Source of the DNA: Haladaptatus sp. DYF46
Lineage (GTDB): Archaea; Halobacteriota; Halobacteria; Halobacteriales; Haladaptataceae
Assembly (NCBI RefSeq): GCF_021083305.1
Contig: NZ_JAJFAY010000003.1
Span: forward strand, 1-64,000
Reading direction: 5' to 3'
DNA: 64,000 bases
Within the stretch, counting starts at the first letter, position 1. Each line of letters opens with the position of its first letter. The translations under genes were made by a program, and so were the position numbers. Shown here one piece after another: positions 18,694 through 26,249 of the stretch. The notes under the pieces were generated by a model, which saw nothing but the letters and a program-made list of their open reading frames with translations, had not been told where the DNA came from and did not search any database.

Positions 18694-19227
18694 ATGGCTA
18701 ATTCACCCACCGACGGACCACCTCCCTTCGAGGACGCGTTCAGCGGCGACGACGTCGAACAACAAATCTATGGAACGATCCTCCAGATACGCGAGCCAGT
18801 AGCGGCGAGTGCAATCGCAAATCGGACTGACTGTGACCCAAAGACTGCCCGAAAATACCTCCAGTGGTTCGCAGATCTCGGAATCGTCACCCAACACGAC
18901 GGGCATCCGACCACCTACGAGCGCAATGACGCCTATTTCGAGTGGCGACGCATCAATCAGCTCGCGGCACGTCATTCACTTGAGGAACTCCAGCAGCGCG
19001 TGCGTACGTTGACGACAACGATCAATAGTTACGAAGATGAGTATGCTGCCGCGACCCCGGCAGACGTTGATGCACTAGCCGTTGTCGAGACAACCGTTGA
19101 TCAATCGATTGATGACGTGTACAATGATCTCGCCGATTGGATGACTGCTCGCGAAGAGAGAACACGCTATGAACGAGCACGCCAGCAACGTGCGGGTACC
19201 GCCGACCACGAACAAGTGTCTGGATAG
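18694..19227 (+). CDS. winged-helix regulator, DUF7342-like (first cassette)
   Basis: A 177-residue protein. Residues about 20-75 form a winged helix: IYGTILQIREPVAASAIANRTDCDPKTARKYLQWFADLGIV, followed by a wing with HDGHPTTYERNDAYFEWRR. A long helical C-terminal half follows (about 80-165), typical of haloarchaeal DUF7342 proteins. It has a close paralog at 22623-23150, and each is followed within 3 bases by the same second gene. It is probably an autorepressor, and plausibly the antitoxin-side member of a two-gene module. Confidence 0.8.
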   Translation: MANSPTDGPPPFEDAFSGDDVEQQIYGTILQIREPVAASAIANRTDCDPKTARKYLQWFADLGIVTQHDGHPTTYERNDAYFEWRRINQLAARHSLEELQQRVRTLTTTINSYEDEYAAATPADVDALAVVETTVDQSIDDVYNDLADWMTAREERTRYERARQQRAGTADHEQVSG

Positions 19228-19229
19228 CA

Positions 19230-19664
19230 ATGGTACCGCCAACTGGCGATGGGAGCAGTCCTGCACCCATCGATCGACCAATCCTTGAGTTTCTACAGAC
19301 GAGACTCAGCGCCACACAGCAAGTCGAACAGGCAGTCATCACTGACGTGAACGGCCATCTCGAACTTCGGGTTACATTCTCTCAGCCGTATTATCCGACG
19401 TGGGTAGATGAGGCGACGCTCGCTGTCCGGTGGTACACGAACGACGACTTCAAAATTCACTATCGAGAAGTACACGCCGATAGCGCCTGGGAGTGTCGCT
19501 GGGATCGCCATCGGAACCCGCACAATACTCGAGATCATTTCCATCCACCACCCACTGCTCCGACGCTTGGTGAGGATGCCGCATGGCCAACCGATCATCG
19601 TGATATCCTGACGCTCGTCCTTGACGAGATTGAACAGCGGATTACAACTCTGTGGGACGAATAG
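19230..19664 (+). CDS. TumE-like protein, candidate toxin (first cassette)
   Basis: A 144-residue protein whose centre reads as beta strands (LELRVTFSQPYYPTWVDEATLAVRWYTNDDFKIHYRE) followed by the motif ECRWDRHRNPHNTRDHFHPPP and a C-terminal helix. The layout, a short beta domain ending in an Arg/Asp then His-rich HxH signature and a final helix, resembles the TumE (DUF6516) toxin family, whose partner is a DNA-binding protein. This is resemblance by motif, not a proven homology. The paralog at 23153-23587 keeps the CRWDRH and HFHPPPTA motifs exactly. Confidence 0.6.
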   Translation: MVPPTGDGSSPAPIDRPILEFLQTRLSATQQVEQAVITDVNGHLELRVTFSQPYYPTWVDEATLAVRWYTNDDFKIHYREVHADSAWECRWDRHRNPHNTRDHFHPPPTAPTLGEDAAWPTDHRDILTLVLDEIEQRITTLWDE

Positions 19665-19885
19665 GCATTTGGACCGTCGTCAACGGACTAAGTCTGCAAA
19701 TACGCTTGGCACTGGATGATACGGATACGCCTGAAAGCAAAGCCCCAGACCGTGGTTTCCATCGCAGGTTCAGACGCAATCGATGATACCGCAGACAAAC
19801 CGATGAGTGAGATTCACAGAAAGCCCTCGGCCGTTCGGCATCCCGCGACCACGCGAGATGCAGTCTCGCTGCCCCACGTTCGCTC

Positions 19886-19912
19886 CGGAAGACGAACGAA
19901 GTGAGTCTTCCG
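19886..19912 (+). terminator. hairpin downstream of the first cassette
   Basis: CGGAAGAC (19886-19893) pairs with GTCTTCCG (19905-19912) around an 11-base loop. It lies between two convergent genes and could act as a transcription end point or as a small palindromic repeat. Confidence 0.45.
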
Positions 19913-19943
19913 TGCTCCCACTCGTTTTCACTCGCATTTTGTA

Positions 19944-21254
19944 TTATTCGTGGGTACCAATTGCGTAGAGCCGACCATCAGCGACCCCAACGTAGCACAT
20001 CTCGTGTGCCAACGCGACTTCTGTGTCCATGATGTACGCTGCCATCCCGATATCGGGGACTGGGATATCAATCGTCCACACAGGGCAGTCACTCGTCTCG
20101 TAGGCAACAACCGAGTCATCCTGCGGAACGACCACACCACCGTCACCGACAGCGGGAGGTTGATTGTCCCCATTCTCGGCAGATCGCCAGCGAATCGATC
20201 CGTCTGCAATATCGATTGCAATGAGCCCTTCGTGATACGTATTCATGTACGCAGTATCGGCCGTGACTGCTGGCGAGGGGATAGCGTTGTCGTCGTCCTC
20301 GTCGCCGACGGCCGTCCGCCACAGAACGGTTCCATCGGCGGTATCGGCTGCAACGAGTTCCCCAGCGAGGCCCGGGACGTACAGACGCCCGTCGGCTACC
20401 GTGGGGGTGGCCTGAATGTCCGGACAACACTCAACTGGTGTGGCGATCTGTTTGCTCCACCGTCGCGCACCCGTACTCGCATTAAGTGCCGCGATACGGC
20501 CGTCCGATAAGCCGACATAGACACCGTCGTGGTCCGCACAGGTCGCCGTGTAGCACTCCCCATCGATAGATGTTCGCCACTGTTGGGTGCCATCGAGCGA
20601 ATAGGCGTACACCGCGTTCTCCTCGTTGCGCGTCGCCACGTAACACGTTCCGTCCACAATTGCTGGCGAGCCAGTCACGTCCGGAAGCGTGTCGGCCCAC
20701 TGGATCGCACCATTTCGCGTGAGAGCCGTCAGAGTTGCCTGGTCGTAATCGGGGCTTCGGGTTACAGCAAGCAGTCTGTCACCAGCCAATCCGAGTCCCA
20801 CAGTTCGACCTGTGTCGAGATGTTTCTCGAGTTGCTGGTTGCCCGTTTTCGCATCGAACCCAGCAAGATAGGCATCAGGATTGTCAGCGTCTGTTGACGA
20901 TTCAGTATAGCCGATATAGACACGATTCGGACCGACAATTGGTGGCGTCGTTCCGTGAGGGTCCGTGCCTGGACGGCGCAGCCACGCGACGCCAACATCG
21001 CCATGGGGGAGTGTCGACGAAGCAGAGCTGGTTCGTCCCCCGTCATGGCCTTCGACTGCCCAGCGACCATCTGAGACGTAGCTCGCTTTGTATGCGTCGT
21101 TGGTGAACGGCTTGGGAATGCCCTTCCCGTTCGAAAGGCCTGGGATAGTCGGAGCGATACATCCACTCACACTCACTATCCCACTCCCAATCGCCATCTG
21201 TTGGAGGAGGGAGCGACGCGTCAGTGGAGCCATGGTAGGTGTCGACACGGCCAT
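19944..21254 (-). CDS. exported PQQ-type beta-propeller lipoprotein
   Basis: A 436-residue protein. The N terminus has a twin-arginine signal (LTRRSLLQQMA) followed by a hydrophobic stretch and a lipobox-like SVSGC, so it is probably Tat-exported and lipid-anchored. The ATG at 21233 (MAPLTRRS) gives a more usual Tat leader than the upstream ATG used here. From residue about 60 to the end, repeated blades of the type VYVGLSDGRIAALNASTGARRW and LYVPGLAGELVAADTADGTVLWR indicate an eight-bladed PQQ-like propeller. Cofactor residues of true quinoprotein dehydrogenases are not evident, so a binding or scaffold role is more likely. Confidence 0.88.
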   Translation of the reverse strand: MAVSTPTMAPLTRRSLLQQMAIGSGIVSVSGCIAPTIPGLSNGKGIPKPFTNDAYKASYVSDGRWAVEGHDGGRTSSASSTLPHGDVGVAWLRRPGTDPHGTTPPIVGPNRVYIGYTESSTDADNPDAYLAGFDAKTGNQQLEKHLDTGRTVGLGLAGDRLLAVTRSPDYDQATLTALTRNGAIQWADTLPDVTGSPAIVDGTCYVATRNEENAVYAYSLDGTQQWRTSIDGECYTATCADHDGVYVGLSDGRIAALNASTGARRWSKQIATPVECCPDIQATPTVADGRLYVPGLAGELVAADTADGTVLWRTAVGDEDDDNAIPSPAVTADTAYMNTYHEGLIAIDIADGSIRWRSAENGDNQPPAVGDGGVVVPQDDSVVAYETSDCPVWTIDIPVPDIGMAAYIMDTEVALAHEMCYVGVADGRLYAIGTHE

Positions 21255-21305
21255 GGCATACGTTTTCTGGTGGGATCAACCGCCGCCGGGCGGTACAGTA
21301 TCACC

Positions 21306-21559
21306 TCGAAAGCCCCCGTGCGCTCGACGGCTGCGCCTCGCTGCTGTTCACTCTGTTGCGGTGCTTTCGTCGTCTCGCTCGACGAGCGCACGGCCCCTTT
21401 CAGTCCCACCCGATTCGGGTAGTCGAGATTTGGTGCTCACTGTGTGACTGGTGGTTCTCTCCGGCACGCCCCGCTCGCCGCGTGCCGCCTTCCGGTGAGC
21501 ACAGCTCACCGACGTCCCACTCACTGCGTTCGCGGGACCTCCGCATCGCTCGCGACCGA
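21306..21559. repeat. noncoding repeat element, copy R1
   Basis: A GC-rich noncoding stretch shared with 23653-23949. Both begin TCGAAAGCCCCC, share CGCACGGCCCCTTTCA in the middle, then CTCGAGATTTGGTGCTCA or a close variant. Both end with a nearly identical block of about 100 bases from GGCACGCCCCGCTCGCCG to CGCTCGCGACCGA. Inside are hairpins such as GTGAGC-ACA-GCTCAC and GTCCC...GGGAC. The element ends about 85 bases before the next start codon. Confidence 0.75.
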
Positions 21560-21645
21560 TCAGTCTATATGGGATAGTGGTACGCCAAGTATGTCCCCCT
21601 AGAACCAGCGGTAGTCTGAAGTACATGGACTTCGGACTAGTTACT

Positions 21646-22356
21646 ATGACTCAAACACCCGATTCCGGTCGGATCCTCCCAGATGGAGGCATTGACACGC
21701 TCGACCCCCCAACCGACGCACTGAACGAGGAAACGCTTGCCCCGGAAGCACTCGCACAGAACGCACCCAGGTTAGAAACCGTCGTTGAACTCCTCAACCA
21801 CCCAGCACTCACCCGAGTCTACGTGTATATCTGCTACTGGGGACCCGTATCGCCACCGGAGGTGATGGACGGGCTCGGGCTCTCCAAATCGACGACGTAC
21901 GAATATGTCGACCGACTCGTGGCACTCGGTCTCGTCAAGCGTGATGACTCAACCCGTCCTCAGCAGTTGACTGTTGATCCGATTGTGCTCATCGAAAAGC
22001 ATCTCCCGATCATCATTACGCCGACTGTGCTGCATGCCTTCGCACTACAGGAAGTCGACGAGGATGTCGAATATTTCGTCGAGCGGTATGGGATCGGCAA
22101 GCTCGTCGCGGCACTGCGCGGTGCTGGTCTCCACTTTGCAGGGAAAACAACACAGCGAATGGTTGGGAGTGATATCGATGTCCGTGAGACGGAAGCGATG
22201 CTCATCGTGTACGCTCTCGTGCCAGCCCTTGCTGTCGGCCGTGATCACGATCCCTACTTCGACTATCTGTTCCCAGATGTCCATGACGAGATGGATCTCC
22301 CCGATCTTGAGGACATGGAGACGACGCCGGTCGAACCGCCACTGGACGACGAGTGA
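21646..22356 (+). CDS. helix-turn-helix regulator, DUF7437-like
   Basis: I start this at ATG 21646 (MTQTPDSGRILP), giving 236 residues; upstream in-frame starts run into the repeat element. A winged helix spans about residues 45-95 (LTRVYVYICYWGPVSPPEVMDGLGLSKSTTYEYVDRLVALGLVKRDD). A C-terminal all-helical domain with ALRGAGLHFAGKTTQRMVGSDIDVRETEAMLIVYALVPAL follows. This is a haloarchaeal regulator type of unknown ligand. A small gene starts 9 bases after its stop and is probably co-transcribed. Confidence 0.8.
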   Translation: MTQTPDSGRILPDGGIDTLDPPTDALNEETLAPEALAQNAPRLETVVELLNHPALTRVYVYICYWGPVSPPEVMDGLGLSKSTTYEYVDRLVALGLVKRDDSTRPQQLTVDPIVLIEKHLPIIITPTVLHAFALQEVDEDVEYFVERYGIGKLVAALRGAGLHFAGKTTQRMVGSDIDVRETEAMLIVYALVPALAVGRDHDPYFDYLFPDVHDEMDLPDLEDMETTPVEPPLDDE

Positions 22357-22365
22357 GCAGGACAG

Positions 22366-22566
22366 ATGGATCAAGATACGCCGCTGTCCCCAGAGACGGA
22401 TGTCCTTGCTAACGCTTGTGCGTGTGTCGTGTACTACCATGGGGACGCGAGTATTACCGTCAAATCCCCGATCGAACCCAAGTCAGAGATTGAGCGATTC
22501 CTCGATGAAACAGGGATCCACACCAATAAGAGTGGATTCATCAAGCAGGAAGATGACTGTGTTTAG
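22366..22566 (+). CDS. 66-residue protein paired with the upstream regulator
   Basis: A small acidic protein (MDQDTPLSPETDVLANACAC...) with a beta-strand-like YYHGDASITVKS and a helix SEIERFLDETGIH. No family is recognised. Its placement 9 bases after the regulator stop and its biased composition support a real gene. It could be a regulator partner or half of a toxin-antitoxin-like pair, which is speculation. Confidence 0.6.
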   Translation: MDQDTPLSPETDVLANACACVVYYHGDASITVKSPIEPKSEIERFLDETGIHTNKSGFIKQEDDCV

Positions 22567-22568
22567 CA

Positions 22569-22598
22569 CATATATGGGTTCCCAGGACAAGATATATG
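22569..22598. promoter_or_regulatory. inverted repeat in the promoter of the second HTH/TumE-like cassette
   Basis: CATATAT (22569-22575) and ATATATG (22592-22598) are a perfect inverted repeat with a 16-base spacer, 24 bases before the ATG at 22623. The distance to the start equals that of the repeat upstream of the first cassette, although the sequence differs. It is a likely cassette-specific operator. Confidence 0.45.
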
Positions 22599-22622
22599 AG
22601 CTGTGGCGCCGAATAGATAGTC

Positions 22623-23150
22623 ATGACCGAGGATGGGACACCGGCATCTAACGCAGGTGAACAGTGGCAGGCAAATCGAACGACGTTCCAACGGGTGTAT
22701 GACGTCCTCGTCGGCACATCCGATCCAGTGTCGGCACAGCAATTCGCTGCGTGGGCCGATTGCTCTGAGAACGGTGCGCGGCAAGCACTCGAACAACTGA
22801 CGGAGATGGGCATCGCTGAGCGAACCGACACGCGGCCAGCAACCTACCAGCGTAACCCCTCGTACTTCCGTTGGAAACGTGTGGAACAACTAGCTCGTGA
22901 ACACAGTCCGAGCGATCTTCGTGCTCGGATCGACGATCTCATTGAGGACGATCAGGCCTACCAAGCAAAGTATGACGTTCCCGACCCAGACGCTGTGGCC
23001 ACTTCTGACGATGCAGTTGAGGATCATGAATCGTTGCACGAGCGCTGGAATGACCTTACCGAGTGGCGAACGATTCGACGCGATATCATCGTCCTCAAAC
23101 AGGCGGTTCAGCGAGCTGAGTCCACGACTGATGATCGAGTGCAGGCTTAA
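22623..23150 (+). CDS. winged-helix regulator, DUF7342-like (second cassette)
   Basis: A 175-residue paralog of the protein at 18694-19227. The winged helix (VYDVLVGTSDPVSAQQFAAWADCSENGARQALEQLTEMGIA) is followed by the shared ATYQRNPSYFRWKRVEQLAREHS block and a helical C-terminal half with a run of Asp/Glu. The family motif order is the same as in the first cassette, but overall divergence is large, so this is not a recent duplication. It precedes the TumE-like gene by two bases. Confidence 0.8.
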   Translation: MTEDGTPASNAGEQWQANRTTFQRVYDVLVGTSDPVSAQQFAAWADCSENGARQALEQLTEMGIAERTDTRPATYQRNPSYFRWKRVEQLAREHSPSDLRARIDDLIEDDQAYQAKYDVPDPDAVATSDDAVEDHESLHERWNDLTEWRTIRRDIIVLKQAVQRAESTTDDRVQA

Positions 23151-23152
23151 TC

Positions 23153-23587
23153 GTGCCAGAGCGACCTGAAGGTCCGAGCGGGCCACTCGATATCCCAACA
23201 CTCACCGTACTTGCACAGCGGGCAGCCACGCATCCACTGATCAGTGGCTGGGAGTTCCGTCCAGATTCACTCTCACCACGTGTTCTCGAACTGCAAGTGT
23301 ATTCGGAGCAGTATCCACCGTCAGTTCAGGACGTTCGTTTGGATATTCGGTGGTTCGAGGATGGGGACTATTCGGTCCATTACCTCGAGAGATTCCCAAC
23401 CGAGACGTGGCAATGTCGATGGGATCGCCATCCCAAACCGAACGCGCCGACAGAACACTTCCATCCACCACCGACTGCAGAAGATATCGTTGAGCCATCG
23501 CCACTCGATGCCGATCACCACCTGGGTGTTCTTTTTGCTGTCCTTGACTGGATTGGTGAGCGAGTACAAGAACATCACGAGACATAA
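23153..23587 (+). CDS. TumE-like protein, candidate toxin (second cassette)
   Basis: A 144-residue paralog of the protein at 19230-19664, of identical length. It starts at GTG two bases after the regulator stop. Shared features are the VRLDIRWFEDGDYSVHYLE strand pair, the motif QCRWDRHPKPNAPTEHFHPP and the closing amphipathic helix LDWIGERVQEH. Conservation concentrates in the CRWDRH and HFHPPPTA residues, as expected of a catalytic or binding site. The TumE assignment is by layout and motif only. Confidence 0.6.
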   Translation: MPERPEGPSGPLDIPTLTVLAQRAATHPLISGWEFRPDSLSPRVLELQVYSEQYPPSVQDVRLDIRWFEDGDYSVHYLERFPTETWQCRWDRHPKPNAPTEHFHPPPTAEDIVEPSPLDADHHLGVLFAVLDWIGERVQEHHET

Positions 23588-23652
23588 CCAATTGTTACGC
23601 CGCCTTGGGAGATCCGTCGTCAGTAATCAATCCGACTCTATTTCTGAGACTC

Positions 23653-23949
23653 TCGAAAGCCCCCACACGCTCGATGGCTGCATCTCGTTGCGCTCCTATC
23701 CGGTTGCGGTGCTTGGCTGGCGAGAGCAGAGCTCTCGCTGCTTCTCACTCGCTCACGGACGTTCACTCGTCAATCGCACGGCCCCTTTCAATCCTCACCT
23801 GGAGTGGATGCTCGAGATTTGGTGCTCATTGGGTAACAGGTGATTCGTGAACGGCACGCCCCGCTCGCCGCATGCCGCCTTCCGGTGAGCACAGCTCACC
23901 GACGTCCCACTCACTGCGTTCGCGGGACCTCCGCGTCGCTCGCGACCGA
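23653..23949. repeat. noncoding repeat element, copy R2
   Basis: The second copy of the element at 21306-21559, about 65 bases after the second TumE-like gene. The last 100 bases are nearly identical to R1, whereas the middle differs in length and sequence. The remaining bases to 24261 hold no gene; an AT-rich stretch at 24150-24180 may be the promoter of the next gene. Confidence 0.75.
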
Positions 23950-24261
23950 CCATTCGTAGAGGGTTCGATGTAATCACCGAGTTGGTGACAGTTTTTCACA
24001 GCCGTGCTGAATACAGCGCCCAAGTCGGTCACGAGCGAGCGATTAAAAGTGGCACGATGGATTGCTCGATATAGAACGTGAGTCAATTACTGACCACTCA
24101 TGCGCTCGCAGTCCGTTGAAACTGGACTCTCTGTTACAACGTACGAAAATAACAAATATATTATAATTAAAACGGCGGTAGATTATATGAAGCGTGACCT
24201 CAGCGAGAACGTGGTCGACTGGAGCAACAACTATCCCCACTGAAAGACCACTACGAGTCAA

Positions 24262-24531
24262 ATGAGCAAAAACGAGTCCGACGCACGCGTCGAAACGGTC
24301 GTTGAATGGGTATTCGCGATTATCGGCATCGTCTTACTTGCGCGATTGGCGTATCTGCTGTTCAACGTCGTTTTCAACTTTTCAGAAACTCTGATTGATC
24401 AGCGGCTGGTAAAAGGAACCCCAGTCGAATTCTTGCTGAGTCTGAGTCCCCGAGCGGTTCTCATTCAGGTCGTCACCTTCGTGGTGATCGCAACCGTTCT
24501 CATTATCTCCAATCGGAAGAAGGAAGCGTAG
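24262..24531 (+). CDS. small two-helix membrane protein, unknown function
   Basis: The protein has 89 residues with hydrophobic helices at about 18-40 (IIGIVLLARLAYLLFNVVF) and 62-82 (AVLIQVVTFVVIATVLIIS). It has a charged N terminus and ends NRKKEA, so positive residues follow the second helix. No family is recognised. It precedes another membrane protein gene by about 120 bases. Confidence 0.65.
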   Translation: MSKNESDARVETVVEWVFAIIGIVLLARLAYLLFNVVFNFSETLIDQRLVKGTPVEFLLSLSPRAVLIQVVTFVVIATVLIISNRKKEA

Positions 24532-24648
24532 TTCTCGCACACAAGTCCATCGATAGACTGAGTGACTGAACATAGCACGGACGGAGGAGGAGATGCCATT
24601 TACTGAGGGAGGCTTTTTGTGGTTCCCTTTCCATCGTCCGATATAACA

Positions 24649-25647
24649 ATGCAGGCCGACAATACGAACAATCTCGCAGCTTTCAACCGGGCGAGGTTTC
24701 GCCGGTTTGTACCGGTGTTCGGTTTGCTCGTTCTCGCGCCGTGGGTCGGGGAGTATCTGCTCGGCAATATCCCGCTCAGTATTCTCATCGCCCTCCCGTT
24801 TCTGGTGCCCCTCTATGGCGGCGGTGCACTCTTGATTCGAGAGATATCGCGCCGAACGGGACGTGGTTGGCCCACGATAGTGCTTCTGGCCTTGGCGTAC
24901 GGCGTCATCGAGGCGGGCCTAGTGGACCAGTCACTCTTCAATCAGAATTTTTCAAACGTACCAAGCGCAGGAGTCACGCCCATCCCCAGTCTCGGCATCA
25001 GCGCCTACAACGCGATGGCCTTTATCGTCGGACACGCAATTTGGAGTATCAGCCTCCCGATCGCAATTGTCGAGATGTTATCACCGAAGAGAAGGAAAAC
25101 CCCATGGCTTGGCAACGTCGGCCTGGCCCTGACTGGCCTCTTGTATCTCTTTGGCTGTTGGATCATATTTCAGGACCTACAGGTCACCGAGGGATTCCTT
25201 GCATCACCTACGCAGATGCTCGGCGCTGGTATCGTGGCGCTCGCGCTCATCGTCACCGCCTTCGTGTTCGAGAAACGCCCGAAGGATGCCGACGGATGGG
25301 TGCCGAAGCCATGGGTCCTAGGTGTGGGTACGCTCGTGTGGATAAACGCGTTCTTCCTACGACCGGAGAGTTGGGCCGGAGTCCTCTTCGGTGCCGTACT
25401 ACTCCTCGCGGGAGCACTCGTCCTTCTCCGTCTCTCACGGCGGCGAGAGTGGAACATCCATCACGAGTTCGCGTTAGTGGCGGGGACACTGCCGACCTAT
25501 ATCTTCGCTGGCTTTCTTCTGACGTTCCTCGTTCGACCACAGGATACACTCGCGTGGATTGGCAACGTACTTTTTGCATTGGTCGCCATTGGACTGTTGG
25601 TCGCTACCGGTTACAGGGTGCGTCAGGCGAAGTTACATCGAACGTAG
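24649..25647 (+). CDS. polytopic membrane protein, unknown function
   Basis: I start this at ATG 24649 (MQADNTNN), giving 332 residues; GTG 24619 is an in-frame alternative. About nine to ten hydrophobic helices are visible, beginning FVPVFGLLVLAPWVGEYLLG. A conserved-looking loop is YGVIEAGLVDQSLFNQ after helix 3. The pattern recalls an uncharacterised integral membrane family also found in bacteria. Transport or enzyme motifs are not evident, so no function is offered. Confidence 0.7.
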   Translation: MQADNTNNLAAFNRARFRRFVPVFGLLVLAPWVGEYLLGNIPLSILIALPFLVPLYGGGALLIREISRRTGRGWPTIVLLALAYGVIEAGLVDQSLFNQNFSNVPSAGVTPIPSLGISAYNAMAFIVGHAIWSISLPIAIVEMLSPKRRKTPWLGNVGLALTGLLYLFGCWIIFQDLQVTEGFLASPTQMLGAGIVALALIVTAFVFEKRPKDADGWVPKPWVLGVGTLVWINAFFLRPESWAGVLFGAVLLLAGALVLLRLSRRREWNIHHEFALVAGTLPTYIFAGFLLTFLVRPQDTLAWIGNVLFALVAIGLLVATGYRVRQAKLHRT

Positions 25648-25989
25648 AGACGCGTTAGGTTATCCAGTAATCGCGTCTCGGCTACGTGAACGTGGCAGTA
25701 AGGCTGGAACGCTGGAACCATTGAAGTTCCACGACCGATCAGCCGGAGAATTCTACCAGAAGTGAGAACCAATAGCACATCATAAGCTATCGCTGAACAC
25801 ACCCTCTATATTCAGCACGAGGTTCTTGTCATAATTTGAAGATTACCAACAGAACCCCTTACTCCAATCTCGCCGATAGAGAGTTGTTTTTCGCCAGTCA
25901 GGGGCGCAGGCGTCTCAACAGGCCTGTGACGCAACTTCAGTGACGCAAAATGAACCAGCGTATCCAAAGACGTGAGGTGAACCCGATCA
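25648..25989. other. intergenic, no gene seen
   Basis: About 340 bases between the membrane protein gene and the small ORF ahead of tnpB. No inverted terminal repeat of a complete transposon was identified, so the left end of the TnpB element remains undefined. Confidence 0.4.
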
Positions 25990-26166
25990 ATGTCGGTTGA
26001 CCTCAACGAGATCGAGCAAGCAGAGGTCGACCTCGAAGAGTGGTTAGTCGAACAGGTAGCATCCGGTGTTCCCGAACTCGTCCTCGTCAATCTCCTCCGT
26101 GACTACGCGGACGACGTCGAGGACCTTGGCTACGTCCCACGAATGTGGGGCAACAGCAAGCAGTGA
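25990..26166 (+). CDS. 58-residue acidic helical protein upstream of tnpB
   Basis: ATG at 25990 opens MSVDLNEIEQAEVDLEEWLV, and the frame ends ...RMWGNSKQ at 26166. The composition (14 Asp/Glu, amphipathic helices EVDLEEWLVEQVASG and ELVLVNLLRDYADDVEDLG) is typical of haloarchaeal coding DNA. I do not recognise the family. It ends about 30 bases before the hairpin that precedes tnpB. It might be carried by the TnpB element or be an unrelated neighbour. Confidence 0.6.
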   Translation: MSVDLNEIEQAEVDLEEWLVEQVASGVPELVLVNLLRDYADDVEDLGYVPRMWGNSKQ

Positions 26167-26190
26167 TGTGAATCCCGTTCGACTCGCCGT

Positions 26191-26221
26191 TGTTTTTTGC
26201 GCCCGCGATGGGCGGAGGCGC
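26191..26221 (+). promoter_or_regulatory. T-run plus GC hairpin ahead of tnpB (leader element)
   Basis: TTTTTT (26192-26197) followed by GCGCCCGC, loop GATGGGC and an imperfect GGAGGCGC arm, 29 bases before the tnpB ATG. It belongs to the set of T-run/hairpin elements seen at 37048, 37493, 39817, 40348, 59377 and 61435. The loop GATGGG is shared with the copies at 40348 and 61435. Confidence 0.55.
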
Positions 26222-26249
26222 GCGGAAGTGCAGACGTGCCTCGACAACC

